DNA of 18,261 bases from Bacteroidales bacterium (GTDB lineage Bacteria; Bacteroidota; Bacteroidia; Bacteroidales; UBA932). The stretch lies in the NCBI GenBank assembly GCA_017554135.1, contig JAFZIX010000120.1:1-18261 (forward strand), read 5' to 3'. Positions 1-8,300 of the stretch are shown piece after piece (within the stretch, counting starts at the first letter, position 1; every line of letters begins with the position of its first letter). The notes beneath the pieces were generated by a model. The model searched no databases and had not been told where the DNA came from. It saw nothing but the letters and a program-made list of their open reading frames with translations. Position numbers and translations under genes: made by a program.

Positions 1-86
1 ACCTCGGCAAGGGCGGCGACGGCACCACCCTTGTCTCCGATGGCGAGCTCCTCACGGAACTCACGGCGAAACTCTTGAATCTCTAG
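1..86 (+). CDS. 3' end of an unidentified plus-strand gene (partial)
   Basis: An open frame enters the window at base 3 and runs 27 codons to a TAG at 84-86. The peptide begins LGKGGDGTTLV and ends LTAKLLNL. Third codon positions are strongly G/C, like the high-G+C genes nearby, and the end is convergent with the outer-membrane gene at 147-782. I do not recognise the family. The minus strand is also open here: an ATG at 119-117 starts MTVAEVGDDEILEIQEF and continues off the window, and that reading cannot be excluded. I prefer the plus strand on codon composition and because it makes the hairpin at 118-140 lie between two convergent genes. Confidence 0.42.
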   Translation, partial: LGKGGDGTTLVSDGELLTELTAKLLNL

Positions 87-92
87 GATTTC

Positions 93-144
93 GTCATCCC
101 CTACTTCCGCTACCGTCATTCGCCGACTTGATCGGCGAATCTCC
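93..144 (-). repeat. Palindromic dispersed repeat, copy A (intergenic)
   Basis: A perfect 9-bp stem (118-126 pairs with 132-140) with a 5-base loop lies directly after the stop codon of the gene at 147-782. It is flanked by GTCATTC at 115 and the related GTCATCC at 93, a 22-base spacing. The layout matches copies B, C and D in this window: a hairpin, then ATGAC units on the minus strand about every 21 bases. The stem here reads ATTCGCCGA where the others read ATTCCCGG, and both arms are changed so that pairing is kept. Neither side of the hairpin has a T-run, so it is not a textbook intrinsic terminator. Confidence 0.7.
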
Positions 145-146
145 CA

Positions 147-782
147 TCAGAACCTGTACCCGATACCGGCGAGACCGAGCGTAGCGGCGGAGCTGAGATT
201 CAGCTCGATGAGGCCATAGACATGTTTTCCGCCCGCCCGGAAGCCGATCGGCGTGACGTAAGGCGTAATGGCCGGCTTCATCGGCGTCAACGGGAAGCCG
301 AGGCCCAACGCGGAATACCGCGCGCCCCAGTCCCGTCGGAACCATTTCAAGCGGAAATCCATCATGACGGCGAAAGATGGTCTGATCGTCTCCTTCCAGC
401 TGGCAACCGGCCCGGACTTCCAATCCACGACCGGATGCGGCTTGCTGTCCTCCACAATCGTAAACTGACTGACGTGGACCCGCATGCAGGAATAATTGAC
501 GATGACATGCAGATCCCACAGTTCGTCCACGGCGACCGAATAGGCCAGATTGATCGAAGGAATCCAGATCTCATGAGCCGCCTGCCCCTTGTCCTCGTAC
601 TCCCAATACAGGCTGCTGTCCGGATTTCTCGGCCCAAACATGATAGCCCGCAGCGGCGGCACTCCGCTCGTAACCTCGATCGAGTGAATATGCTTCGGAT
701 TAAAATGCTGCACCTGCGCCCCCGCAGGCATCAGCATCCCCAGGAAAAAGACAAGAAGAAAGGAAAGAGTCCCGTTTCGCAT
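147..782 (-). CDS. Small outer-membrane beta-barrel-like protein
   Basis: The 211-residue product has a clear Sec signal peptide, with a hydrophobic stretch at residues 7-20 and probable cleavage after PAGA at about residue 22. The mature part alternates hydrophobic and polar residues, is rich in aromatic residues, and ends GLAGIGYRF. A terminal phenylalanine is typical of proteins assembled by the BAM complex. No catalytic motif is visible and I cannot assign a named family. It starts 8 bases after the end of the gene at 791-1336, so the two are probably co-transcribed. Copy A of the palindromic repeat follows within a few bases of the stop. A periplasmic beta-rich protein is the main alternative. 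Confidence 0.72.
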   Translation of the reverse strand: MRNGTLSFLLVFFLGMLMPAGAQVQHFNPKHIHSIEVTSGVPPLRAIMFGPRNPDSSLYWEYEDKGQAAHEIWIPSINLAYSVAVDELWDLHVIVNYSCMRVHVSQFTIVEDSKPHPVVDWKSGPVASWKETIRPSFAVMMDFRLKWFRRDWGARYSALGLGFPLTPMKPAITPYVTPIGFRAGGKHVYGLIELNLSSAATLGLAGIGYRF

Positions 783-790
783 CGGAATAA

Positions 791-1336
791 TCAGAAATTG
801 AACGCCAGGGACAGGAAGAAGCGATCCAAAGCGTAATAGGTCTTCGTCTGCCCGTGACTCGTCCGCTCCAATTGCTTGATCGGCAGATACTCATAGCCCA
901 GACGGACGGCGAAACGGCCAAAATCGACACCGGCTGCAGCATTCACAAACATTCCCCCCGTCTCCAGCCGCGACGTCGTGCAGAAGCTATATCCCGTACG
1001 ACCTTCAACGAAGGGGCTGACCGCCGCATCCTTGATGTTGTATTTCGCATCCACGAAAAGTGATGCAAAGCCAGTCTCTTCAGACAGCCAGAAAGCATAT
1101 CCGAGACCGGCACCCAGGAAGAGTCCGTTCCCCAGCCGGCCGCCATGAACCGTCGAAAGCTGAATCAGTTCGCCGGGCTGCTCAAAGCCGCTCTGTAACC
1201 TGCCGTTGAACACGGAACCCTCCAGCTCGACCGAGCCCCGATAGCCTTTCTTGAAGGATCGGTTCACTTGTCCCGAAGCCGTAAAACTCGAAAGAAGAAG
1301 CGCGAGAATCAATCCCGCAAAGATTTGGTTTTTCAT
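791..1336 (-). CDS. Small outer-membrane beta-barrel protein
   Basis: The 181-residue product has a signal peptide (residues 1-22, probable cleavage after TASG). The mature part shows repeated beta-hairpin patterning such as GLFLGAGLGYAFWL and FAVRLGYEYLPI, and ends FFLSLAFNF with a terminal phenylalanine. This is the pattern of eight-stranded OmpA/OmpW-like porins and of the outer-membrane beta-barrel family common in Bacteroidota. It is the first gene of a two-gene unit with 147-782. A Bacteroides-type promoter box lies about 30 bases upstream (1366-1396). Function is unknown; a structural or adhesin-like surface role is only a guess. Confidence 0.78.
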   Translation of the reverse strand: MKNQIFAGLILALLLSSFTASGQVNRSFKKGYRGSVELEGSVFNGRLQSGFEQPGELIQLSTVHGGRLGNGLFLGAGLGYAFWLSEETGFASLFVDAKYNIKDAAVSPFVEGRTGYSFCTTSRLETGGMFVNAAAGVDFGRFAVRLGYEYLPIKQLERTSHGQTKTYYALDRFFLSLAFNF

Positions 1337-1424
1337 TTCCTGAACAATAATATACTAACTAATCTCAAAGTTAGTTATTATTTGAAACAAACACAAGGGA
1401 AAGGAGAACGTGAGAGCACGGATG
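1337..1424. other. Intergenic gap between lipoprotein gene and outer-membrane protein gene
   Basis: Apart from the promoter boxes, this gap holds an AT-rich inverted repeat (AACTAA at 1357-1362 against TTAGTT at 1371-1376) overlapping the -7 box, which could be an operator or chance. It also holds a short 4-bp hairpin (CGTG-loop-CACG, 1409-1420) just after the lipoprotein stop. The short hairpin is followed on the minus strand by a pyrimidine-rich stretch and is at best a weak terminator for the long upstream operon. Confidence 0.3.
1366..1396 (-). promoter_or_regulatory. Probable Bacteroides-type promoter for the outer-membrane protein pair
   Basis: On the minus strand TAACTTTG (1373-1366) matches the Bacteroidales sigma-ABfr -7 consensus TAnnTTTG exactly. 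A TTGT (1396-1393) lies 19 bases further upstream, near the expected position of the -33 TTTG box. Transcription would start about 20 bases before the ATG at 1336. The box sits in an 88-base gap, the longest between genes in the window. Confidence 0.55.
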
Positions 1425-2093
1425 CTAACGGTACTCTATCGTGCGACGGATCGTGTAAGAGCCATTCGGCGTTTTGACTTTAATATTCAACGCGTTCCCA
1501 AAAGCGTCCAGCTCCGAATACGTATTCTCCGCGCAAACGGATAAAGCACCGTCACGATCAAAGGTGAAGGTATATCTCGGGAAACCGTTCTCGTCGTAGA
1601 GGAACTCTTCCAATTCGTATTTCCCGGCAAATTCTTTTACACATATCGGAGATTCTCCGTCAAAAGCGCGCATTTTGGTGTATCGACCTGCCTCGTCCCA
1701 GGCCAGTTCAATCCTCTTATCCCCGTTCTTCTCGATAACGGAATCCAAGCTTTGCCATTTGTCGGGGTACTCAAAACGCGCAAAAGATGAGACAATGGAC
1801 TGGAAAGCCACGCACCGCAAATCACTGTCAGTTCCGACCTCAACTCCGTTAACTGCATAATACTTGACGAGATGATAATCTCCGAATTCAACACGCTCCA
1901 CGCTGGTAAAGAAGTCGTTGTCTGAAACAATCTGATCTGTTACAGCAGCAACCTCACCTTTCAACAACAACTGATCATGCATGGAGATGGCAGGCTGATT
2001 CACATACAAATCGGAGCGGCCACCCATAAAGCCATTTTGGTCGCAAGAAACTGCGAGGCTGATGATTAATAAAAAGAGAATGAATCTATGCAT
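1425..2093 (-). CDS. Lipoprotein with YD-repeat-like segments
   Basis: The 222-residue product has a lipoprotein signal peptide with lipobox AVSC (Cys17), so it should be lipid-anchored in the periplasm or at the outer membrane. The C-terminal half contains two segments resembling YD/RHS-type repeats, FLYDENGFPRYTFTFDRDG and a later ELDAFGN followed by RTIEYR. Such segments are common in small Bacteroidota lipoproteins of unknown function. It starts 21 bases after the stop of RND permease 2 and is probably the last gene of the efflux operon. Nothing suggests an enzyme. It may be an accessory of the pump or simply a passenger. Confidence 0.72.
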   Translation of the reverse strand: MHRFILFLLIISLAVSCDQNGFMGGRSDLYVNQPAISMHDQLLLKGEVAAVTDQIVSDNDFFTSVERVEFGDYHLVKYYAVNGVEVGTDSDLRCVAFQSIVSSFARFEYPDKWQSLDSVIEKNGDKRIELAWDEAGRYTKMRAFDGESPICVKEFAGKYELEEFLYDENGFPRYTFTFDRDGALSVCAENTYSELDAFGNALNIKVKTPNGSYTIRRTIEYR

Positions 2094-2114
2094 ATTTATG
2101 ACTTACTATTCTCT

Positions 2115-5100
2115 CTATTTCGCGAAAACCCGTTTATTTGCAAAAATAGGAAGGTATAGGGCAAGAGCAAGTATCGAGAAAAAGAGGCCTGAGATAGTTC
2201 CCACGGCAAAAGCAAACCAAAACACCTCTCCCGGACCATCAAACAAGAACGGAATCAAGCCCAACACCGTGGAAAGGATAGTCAGCGAGATGGGGCAGAT
2301 TTTGCGGGAGAAGGCACGGAGATACGAGCCATTGGCACGCCACTCTGAGACCAGATATATTCCAGCATTGACCGTGATACCCGAAAGCATGACAAAAGCG
2401 GCAAAGCCACCTTTGTCGAAGGTGAAATCACTCACACCAAAGGCCAGGAACAGGCCCACGAACGACAACGGGATCATCAGGATAATCGCAAGCGGAAGCC
2501 GCAAGGAATTAAAGTACACGGCACAGATCACGAAGATGATCGCGATTACCAGCAGAATCAACCAGGCGTATTTCTCTTTATGGTCATAATACCATCCGCC
2601 TCGTTCGTCGCTAGCCCGGAAACCCAGCGGCAGCACGTTGCCGTTCATCCAATCCACAGCATCTTTCAGCACCTTGTTAGCCAACTGGTATGACCCAATG
2701 AAGTTAAAACGAACTGTAATCTGATACGACTGGTTCTCCTTCTGAATCGGCAATCCCGTGCGGCTCTTGGTAATACTCCCTATTTCCGAGAGCTTCATTT
2801 TTCGCTCCCCGTCCACAGCCACCGCCGTGTTGTCCACGTGCCAAAGATCCAGCACATCCTTGTCCGAAGAAACAAGACGCACGTTCACGTATTCTCCGTC
2901 ATATGGGAGACGTAACACGGAGGCATCATAGAGAGGAGATTGCAGGGCAGCATAATACATATACGGATTGATGCCTCGTCCGCTCAACGCCTCATAGTCA
3001 TAACGCAGATTGAACTCCGTGCGAGGTCTGTCATTCCATCCTGCGCCCCAGATCTCCGGTTCCGACACGCGGCGGTTTTCCGACAGGTGTTCAATCAAGC
3101 GTTCGCCATATGCATTAAGTTCATCAGCGTTGTAGCCACTCAGGGTGATGCTATACGAACGCGAATCCGAGACAATGTTATTGTTAAAATAGCTGTCATC
3201 AATGCCGGACACACTCCAGTTCGCCCCACCGAAGTTCGTAGCCATTGCTATCACATCCCCTTTGATGCGAGACGGCAACCAGGACCCTTCGAATTCCGGC
3301 TTAAACGACACCGTGATTGTTCCATTGTCGTACCTGGTAATACGGGTCTCGAACACATCGATCTCGTCAAAATGAGCCAGGTAGTTCTCCATGCTTCGCA
3401 TCACCTCATCTAATTGCTGCACGGTGCAGCCTTCGGGCATCCCGGCTCGCACATAGAGTTGTGGCCGGGCGGGTTCGCGATAGAAATCAGAACGAGCCAT
3501 CGCTTTGTTAAACAACCCGAAGGATGAGCTCAGAATCTTGTCCACCGTACTCTTATTGTCGGCATACGGTCGCCAACCCACAATCTTATTCAGCACAACT
3601 TCAAATCGTCTCGGTTCCTGCCCTTCCTCACCGAACTTCGTCGGCAACAGGCACGTTGGGATGCCGAACATCATAACCAACGCCACCCAGTACACCCAGC
3701 GGTGCCGTACGCCCCAACTGATATAGCGCCCGTATGCGGCACGGCGCCGCGCCTGACGCCGTTTTCGTCTGGGCTTCGCCTCCCGCACCGCCACCGGGAA
3801 ATAATCCAGCAGCGCCGGCACGAACAGATATGCCACCATCAACGACACACTCAGGTTGATTACGATTACCCAGGTAAAGTCCGTCAAGTTTGCTTTCTCT
3901 TGTTCCGGCATAAGCAGAATGACCAGCAGTGCCGCCACCGTAGTCAACACCGCACAGAGCAGCGAAGGGAACACCTTCCTGTCCCTGCAGCGAGCATAAT
4001 GATCAATCATCACGATGCTGTTGTCAATGATGATTCCCAACGAAACAGTCACCCCGGCGAGGGTATAGATATGAATCTGCAGGCCCAGGAAGTAATACAG
4101 TGCCACTGAAATCAACAGGTTCACCGCAAGTGTAACGGCGATGACCAGCATGTAACGCCACGACCGCGCCATCACAAACACAAAGGCCAGCAGAATCAGC
4201 AGACACAACACCGTGCGGAAATAAATTTTGTCCAACTCTTCGGCAATATACTCGGAGTAATCGTAACTCACCGAGATGCCAATTTCCTTCGGGAAACCGG
4301 ATTCCAGTTCTTTCACCCGATCTTTCACTGCCTGCACAACCCCAATGAGGTTGGCATCGGAGCTCACCTCCACCGACAGCGTCAGCACGTTCAGCCCGTT
4401 CACGCGGTAATACGAATTCGGCAGCGCTTCCTGGTAGCGCCACGAAGCTATCTCCTCCAGCCTCACCACCCGCTCTCCGACCCGCTTTACGGGAATAGAG
4501 GCAAAGTCTGCGTCTCCAGCATGACGCTGATTGCGCAGTCTTACCCCCAACGCCTGCCCGTCCGCCTGTGTCACACCCACGATTTCCTCCGCATAGTAGT
4601 CCGATATGGCTGTTCGGATCTCCGTCGCCGTGATTCCCAAGGCCTCACAGCGAGGCGCGTCAAAGGTAATCACCCATTCGAAAGGTGTCTGCCCGTAGAA
4701 TTCCACACTGCTAACGCCCTCCACCGTGGACAGCGGATAAAGCAACTCCCGCTCCACGAATGCCGCAATCTCCTGCGAAGGCAGGGCACTACGGATGCTG
4801 TAGCTGATGGCGGTCTGAGTTTTCTCGCCGCGAGAATTGAGCGAAATCGACGGATAGGTACAGCCCTCCGGCAGTTTCGAATAGATATTGCGGATCTGCG
4901 AGGCCACCTCGAAGCGCACAGCCTCCAGGTCAGCGCGCCGACTTACCGTCATCGAAATGGATCCGTTGCCATCTCGCGACACGCTGCTCACACCCGAACA
5001 AGCGCGGATCGTTGAAAGCACACCCTCCAGCGGCGCTGTCACCTCCGCTTCCACGATACGCGCCGAAGCGCCAGGATACTGACAGCTCACTGAGATGTTC

Positions 5101-5222
5101 CGCGTAGCGGTCGTTGGGTTATACTGCACCTTCAGATGCGGGAAGCAGGCGATGCCCACCACGGCCGCCACCGCCATCAGCAGCAGGACCGAGAAAGACG
5201 ATATGCGCCTGTGCTCCACCAT
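2115..5222 (-). CDS. RND efflux permease 2
   Basis: This 1035-residue inner-membrane protein has the full RND layout: a first membrane helix (residues 9-27), a periplasmic porter domain, a helix bundle (about 335-470), a second porter half, and a second bundle (about 865-1020). PGASARIVEAEVTAPLE and SVEFYGQ are typical porter-domain sequences. TM4 reads GIIIDNSIVMIDH, with D400 followed by N401 where AcrB has two aspartates. The TM10 region reads SGITVNAGIYLV, without the AcrB lysine. Its ATG overlaps the stop of permease 1 by one base (TGATG), implying translational coupling. With permease 1 it probably forms a heteromeric proton-driven pump in the style of MdtBC. The substrate cannot be read from the sequence. 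Confidence 0.93.
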   Translation of the reverse strand: MVEHRRISSFSVLLLMAVAAVVGIACFPHLKVQYNPTTATRNISVSCQYPGASARIVEAEVTAPLEGVLSTIRACSGVSSVSRDGNGSISMTVSRRADLEAVRFEVASQIRNIYSKLPEGCTYPSISLNSRGEKTQTAISYSIRSALPSQEIAAFVERELLYPLSTVEGVSSVEFYGQTPFEWVITFDAPRCEALGITATEIRTAISDYYAEEIVGVTQADGQALGVRLRNQRHAGDADFASIPVKRVGERVVRLEEIASWRYQEALPNSYYRVNGLNVLTLSVEVSSDANLIGVVQAVKDRVKELESGFPKEIGISVSYDYSEYIAEELDKIYFRTVLCLLILLAFVFVMARSWRYMLVIAVTLAVNLLISVALYYFLGLQIHIYTLAGVTVSLGIIIDNSIVMIDHYARCRDRKVFPSLLCAVLTTVAALLVILLMPEQEKANLTDFTWVIVINLSVSLMVAYLFVPALLDYFPVAVREAKPRRKRRQARRRAAYGRYISWGVRHRWVYWVALVMMFGIPTCLLPTKFGEEGQEPRRFEVVLNKIVGWRPYADNKSTVDKILSSSFGLFNKAMARSDFYREPARPQLYVRAGMPEGCTVQQLDEVMRSMENYLAHFDEIDVFETRITRYDNGTITVSFKPEFEGSWLPSRIKGDVIAMATNFGGANWSVSGIDDSYFNNNIVSDSRSYSITLSGYNADELNAYGERLIEHLSENRRVSEPEIWGAGWNDRPRTEFNLRYDYEALSGRGINPYMYYAALQSPLYDASVLRLPYDGEYVNVRLVSSDKDVLDLWHVDNTAVAVDGERKMKLSEIGSITKSRTGLPIQKENQSYQITVRFNFIGSYQLANKVLKDAVDWMNGNVLPLGFRASDERGGWYYDHKEKYAWLILLVIAIIFVICAVYFNSLRLPLAIILMIPLSFVGLFLAFGVSDFTFDKGGFAAFVMLSGITVNAGIYLVSEWRANGSYLRAFSRKICPISLTILSTVLGLIPFLFDGPGEVFWFAFAVGTISGLFFSILALALYLPIFANKRVFAK

Positions 5223-8200
5223 CAGCTGCGCCGCTTCCTATAGATGGCTGCATAGACCGTGGGCACGTAGAAGAGACTCACGAGCGTGCCCACCATCATC
5301 CCGGCGATAACCACCAGGGCCATCGGGTACTGCAGATCGGATCCCATGTCACCACGCGACAGGAATGGTGCCACAGCCAGAATGGTAGTCAGAGAGGTCA
5401 TCAGAATGGCTTTGAGGCGCCGGTGGCCCGCCTCGTGGACGGCCGTTTCTATCTCCATTCCGTCGCGTACCAGGCGGTTGATGGTGTCGATCTTGAGAAT
5501 CGAATCGTTGATCACGATACCCGTAATCACCACGAGGCCGATCAGAGACATGATATTGATGCTGCCCCCCAACAGCCACAGCGCTCCCAGCGAGATGGAG
5601 ATGTCGATCACCACTTCCGACAGGATAATGAAGGGTTGCAGCAACGACTCGAACTGCGACGCAAGAATCAGGAACAACAGGGCCAAGGCCACCAGCAGCA
5701 CCAACAGCATCCCCCGAATCATCTCCCGATTCGTGAACCAAGCGCCAGTGAATGTCGCGTCAAAGCCGCCCGTACGGCGCAAGGCACCTCGGACGGCCGC
5801 CATAGCCGCAGGGACATCCTGTGCCGGGATGTTCAGCTCCAGGGGATAATAGCTGCCGTCATTACCCGAAACCAACGTCTTGAAATCCTGCTCGAAGCTC
5901 TGCCGCATCAATGCCGACGCAGGGATGTCAACCGTCCGCGACGGATCGGCGGCATCCGGCACGCTTACGCAGGCACTGGCGAGGAGCTGAGCAAGTTCCT
6001 CCGTGTCCGTGCCCAGCACCACCGGCACCGATCGCGCGCCCTGGACGATTTCGAACAGGACATTGCCATTCAGCGCATTGCGCAGCACGTTCGTCAAATC
6101 GCTAAAACTCACGCCATAAAGCGCCATCCGCTCGGGATCAGAAACATACAGGACGTCTTGTTGCAAGGGGATATCGTCAATCTGCACCCCCGGCAGAGAG
6201 GCCCGCACCTCTGAGAGCGCCGCCCGGACACCCGCTACGGAAAGGCTTCCACCACCGTCGGTCGGGCGCAAGCGGGCAAGCAGCTGCGGCTCCCGCTCCG
6301 CGAAAACCATCTCGAAGATGTTGCCGGATGTTCCCCACGCCTGGATGGCCGCGGGCCAGCGCTCCCGCACCAGGGCGGACAAATGTCCCCGCACAGCCTC
6401 CAACTCCCGCGCCGAGCCGCAACTGACATACAACGACGCCTCGCTCATTGATTGATCCTCACTGTGTCCCAGCACGAACTGTGGCACCCCTACCAGGGCG
6501 GTGGTACTCACCTCGTCATTCCCTTCTTGACCGGGAATCTCCGTGTACGACGAGAACGCCTCCTCCAGCATAATGATCCGCGCCTTGTTCTCTTCCAGGC
6601 TTATGTGCTCATTCCAATCCAGATGAAGAATAGCATCCGTGTAAGTAATCGGCGGAAGCTTTTCCTTTTTCATCCCCGTCACACATACCACGGCCAGCAC
6701 GGCACATACTAGCGGTAGCACCCAGGCAATCCAGCGGTGGCCCAAGCACCAACTCACCGTCCGATCATACCATCGCATTGCTCCATCCAGACGGATCCTC
6801 TGCAGAAATGCATTGGGTCGGAAGGACGGGAGATTCTTATAAATCGCCCAATAATAGACAGGAAGCACAATCACAGTCACGACAAAGGAGACCAGCAGGA
6901 CTGTGGTTACGGCGATAGCCTGATCATAGAAAAGCTGCCCAGCCAGGCCGTTCAAGAAAAACAGCGGGATGAACACCGCGCAAGTCGTCAGCACCGACGA
7001 AAGCATCGCCCCGCGCACTTCCTTCGTACCATCCACCACGGCGCAGCGCAACACCTCGCCACGCTGCCAACGAGCGGTAATATTGTCCGTCAGCACGATG
7101 GTGTTGTCCACCATCATGCCCACACCCAGCAGCAAGCCGGACAGGGAGATAATATTGATCGACAGCCCAATGGCATAGAAAACGAAAAACGACGCCACCA
7201 GCGATACCGGAATCGTCAACGCCACCAGTAGCGGTGAGCGGAAGTCCTTCATGAAGAAGAAGATAACCACGATATCCAACAGAATCGCCAGGATGATATT
7301 CAGCAGCAGGTTGCGGATGGAATAATCCAGCAGTTCCGTCTGGTCGCGCGTCAGCGTGAAACGCATCTGCGGATAATCCTGCTCAAAGGCTCTCAACTGC
7401 TCCGCGATCCCCTTGCGGAGTGCCGCCATTCGGGCCTCGCTCTGCTTGATTACGGCCAGCGTCACGGCATCCTGCCCGTTGCTACGGACCAAACCCGTTC
7501 GGGGCGCCTCGCGCTCCGTCACGGTCGCCACGTCCTTTACCTGGAGCGTGCGCTCCCCCACCTTCAACCACACGTCAGCGATATCCTCACGCGACGCAGC
7601 AAAAGAGCGAAAACGGACATTGTAGTGATACTCCCCGTCACGGATCGTGAGATTCGACAGGGACACGTTGGCAGACAAGACCGCCCGTTCGAACGCAGCC
7701 ATCGTCAGGCCCAGCCGTGCAAGCGCCTCGGAATCCGGAATCACCAGTATCTCGCGTTCCGCCGCCCCACTCAGGTCCACCATCGCCACCTCAGGCAACT
7801 GCTCGATGCGTTTCGCAATCACGTCGCCTGCAAACTCGCTCATCCGAAGAAAATCCCCATCCCCGTCGCGCAGCGTAATATTGACATAGAAAGCCGGGAT
7901 GTCCGTGGCGGCTGCCTTGAACACCTTCGGCCGGTCGATGCGCGGAAGAGACCCCATCGCACGATCAATCTTCTCGTTGACTTCGATGTAGTAATAATCG
8001 ATGTCGCTCCCCTCCTCGAAGGAAAGCGTCATCGTGGCGCTGCCGTCGCGCGCTTCGCTGCGGATATCCTTGAGATGCGCGATCTGCACCAGGCTCTGCC
8101 GCAGAGGATTCACCACGGCGGCGTCCAGCTCACGCGCCGACAGGTCCGGCGCCGATACCTGCACGGTCACGTACGGGATATCCACATCCGGGATCAGCGA

Positions 8201-8296
8201 TACGGGCAGCCGTCCGATACCCACGAACCCCAGCACCACGAAAACCAGCAGGATCATCGTGACGGAGACGGGGCGGTCCAGGAGCTTGTTCAGCAT
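5222..8296 (-). CDS. RND efflux permease 1
   Basis: This 1024-residue inner-membrane transporter has canonical RND features: MLNKLLDRPVSVTMILLVF at the start of TM1, the PVSLIPDVDIPYVTV porter motif, and a TM4 motif GMMVDNTIVLTDN (D397-N398, again Asp-Asn instead of Asp-Asp). The TM10 region reads GIVINDSILKIDTINRL, the type seen in SwrC-like and many Bacteroidota permeases. It starts 4 bases after the adaptor gene and overlaps permease 2 by one base. Residues 585-594 (EIPGQEGND region) are encoded by copy B of the palindromic repeat, in frame, in the porter domain just after the first membrane bundle. The frame is intact, so the insert is probably tolerated. Confidence 0.94.
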   Translation of the reverse strand: MLNKLLDRPVSVTMILLVFVVLGFVGIGRLPVSLIPDVDIPYVTVQVSAPDLSARELDAAVVNPLRQSLVQIAHLKDIRSEARDGSATMTLSFEEGSDIDYYYIEVNEKIDRAMGSLPRIDRPKVFKAAATDIPAFYVNITLRDGDGDFLRMSEFAGDVIAKRIEQLPEVAMVDLSGAAEREILVIPDSEALARLGLTMAAFERAVLSANVSLSNLTIRDGEYHYNVRFRSFAASREDIADVWLKVGERTLQVKDVATVTEREAPRTGLVRSNGQDAVTLAVIKQSEARMAALRKGIAEQLRAFEQDYPQMRFTLTRDQTELLDYSIRNLLLNIILAILLDIVVIFFFMKDFRSPLLVALTIPVSLVASFFVFYAIGLSINIISLSGLLLGVGMMVDNTIVLTDNITARWQRGEVLRCAVVDGTKEVRGAMLSSVLTTCAVFIPLFFLNGLAGQLFYDQAIAVTTVLLVSFVVTVIVLPVYYWAIYKNLPSFRPNAFLQRIRLDGAMRWYDRTVSWCLGHRWIAWVLPLVCAVLAVVCVTGMKKEKLPPITYTDAILHLDWNEHISLEENKARIIMLEEAFSSYTEIPGQEGNDEVSTTALVGVPQFVLGHSEDQSMSEASLYVSCGSARELEAVRGHLSALVRERWPAAIQAWGTSGNIFEMVFAEREPQLLARLRPTDGGGSLSVAGVRAALSEVRASLPGVQIDDIPLQQDVLYVSDPERMALYGVSFSDLTNVLRNALNGNVLFEIVQGARSVPVVLGTDTEELAQLLASACVSVPDAADPSRTVDIPASALMRQSFEQDFKTLVSGNDGSYYPLELNIPAQDVPAAMAAVRGALRRTGGFDATFTGAWFTNREMIRGMLLVLLVALALLFLILASQFESLLQPFIILSEVVIDISISLGALWLLGGSINIMSLIGLVVITGIVINDSILKIDTINRLVRDGMEIETAVHEAGHRRLKAILMTSLTTILAVAPFLSRGDMGSDLQYPMALVVIAGMMVGTLVSLFYVPTVYAAIYRKRRS
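6515..6542 (-). repeat. Palindromic dispersed repeat, copy B (inside RND permease 1)
   Basis: The minus strand carries GGAGATTCCC, a short loop region and GGGAATGAC, the core of the element seen at copies C and D. The arms are ATTCCC (6518-6523) and GGGAAT (6533-6538), with two bases of the inner stem changed. Only the hairpin part is present, without the extra 21-base units. It is translated in the frame giving EIPGQEGND, a different frame from copies C and D, and leaves the 1024-codon gene open. Confidence 0.72.
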
Positions 8297-8300
8297 GGCA

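Noticed and set aside
118..140. The perfect hairpin as a classical intrinsic terminator
   Set aside because: No T-run follows on either strand, and its layout matches the dispersed repeat found inside genes. It may still affect transcript ends.
3027..3060. GTCATTCC followed by AGATCTCCGG in RND permease 2 as a repeat copy
   Set aside because: There is no complementary GGGAAT arm, and the encoded residues fit the conserved porter sequence.
5114..6214. Long plus-strand open frames opposite the RND genes, for example 5114-6214, 7625-8410 and 8001-8744
   Set aside because: They are antisense to clearly recognisable RND and adaptor genes, are rich in Arg, His and Gln as expected from shadows of high-G+C genes, and show no motif, signal peptide or plausible operon context.
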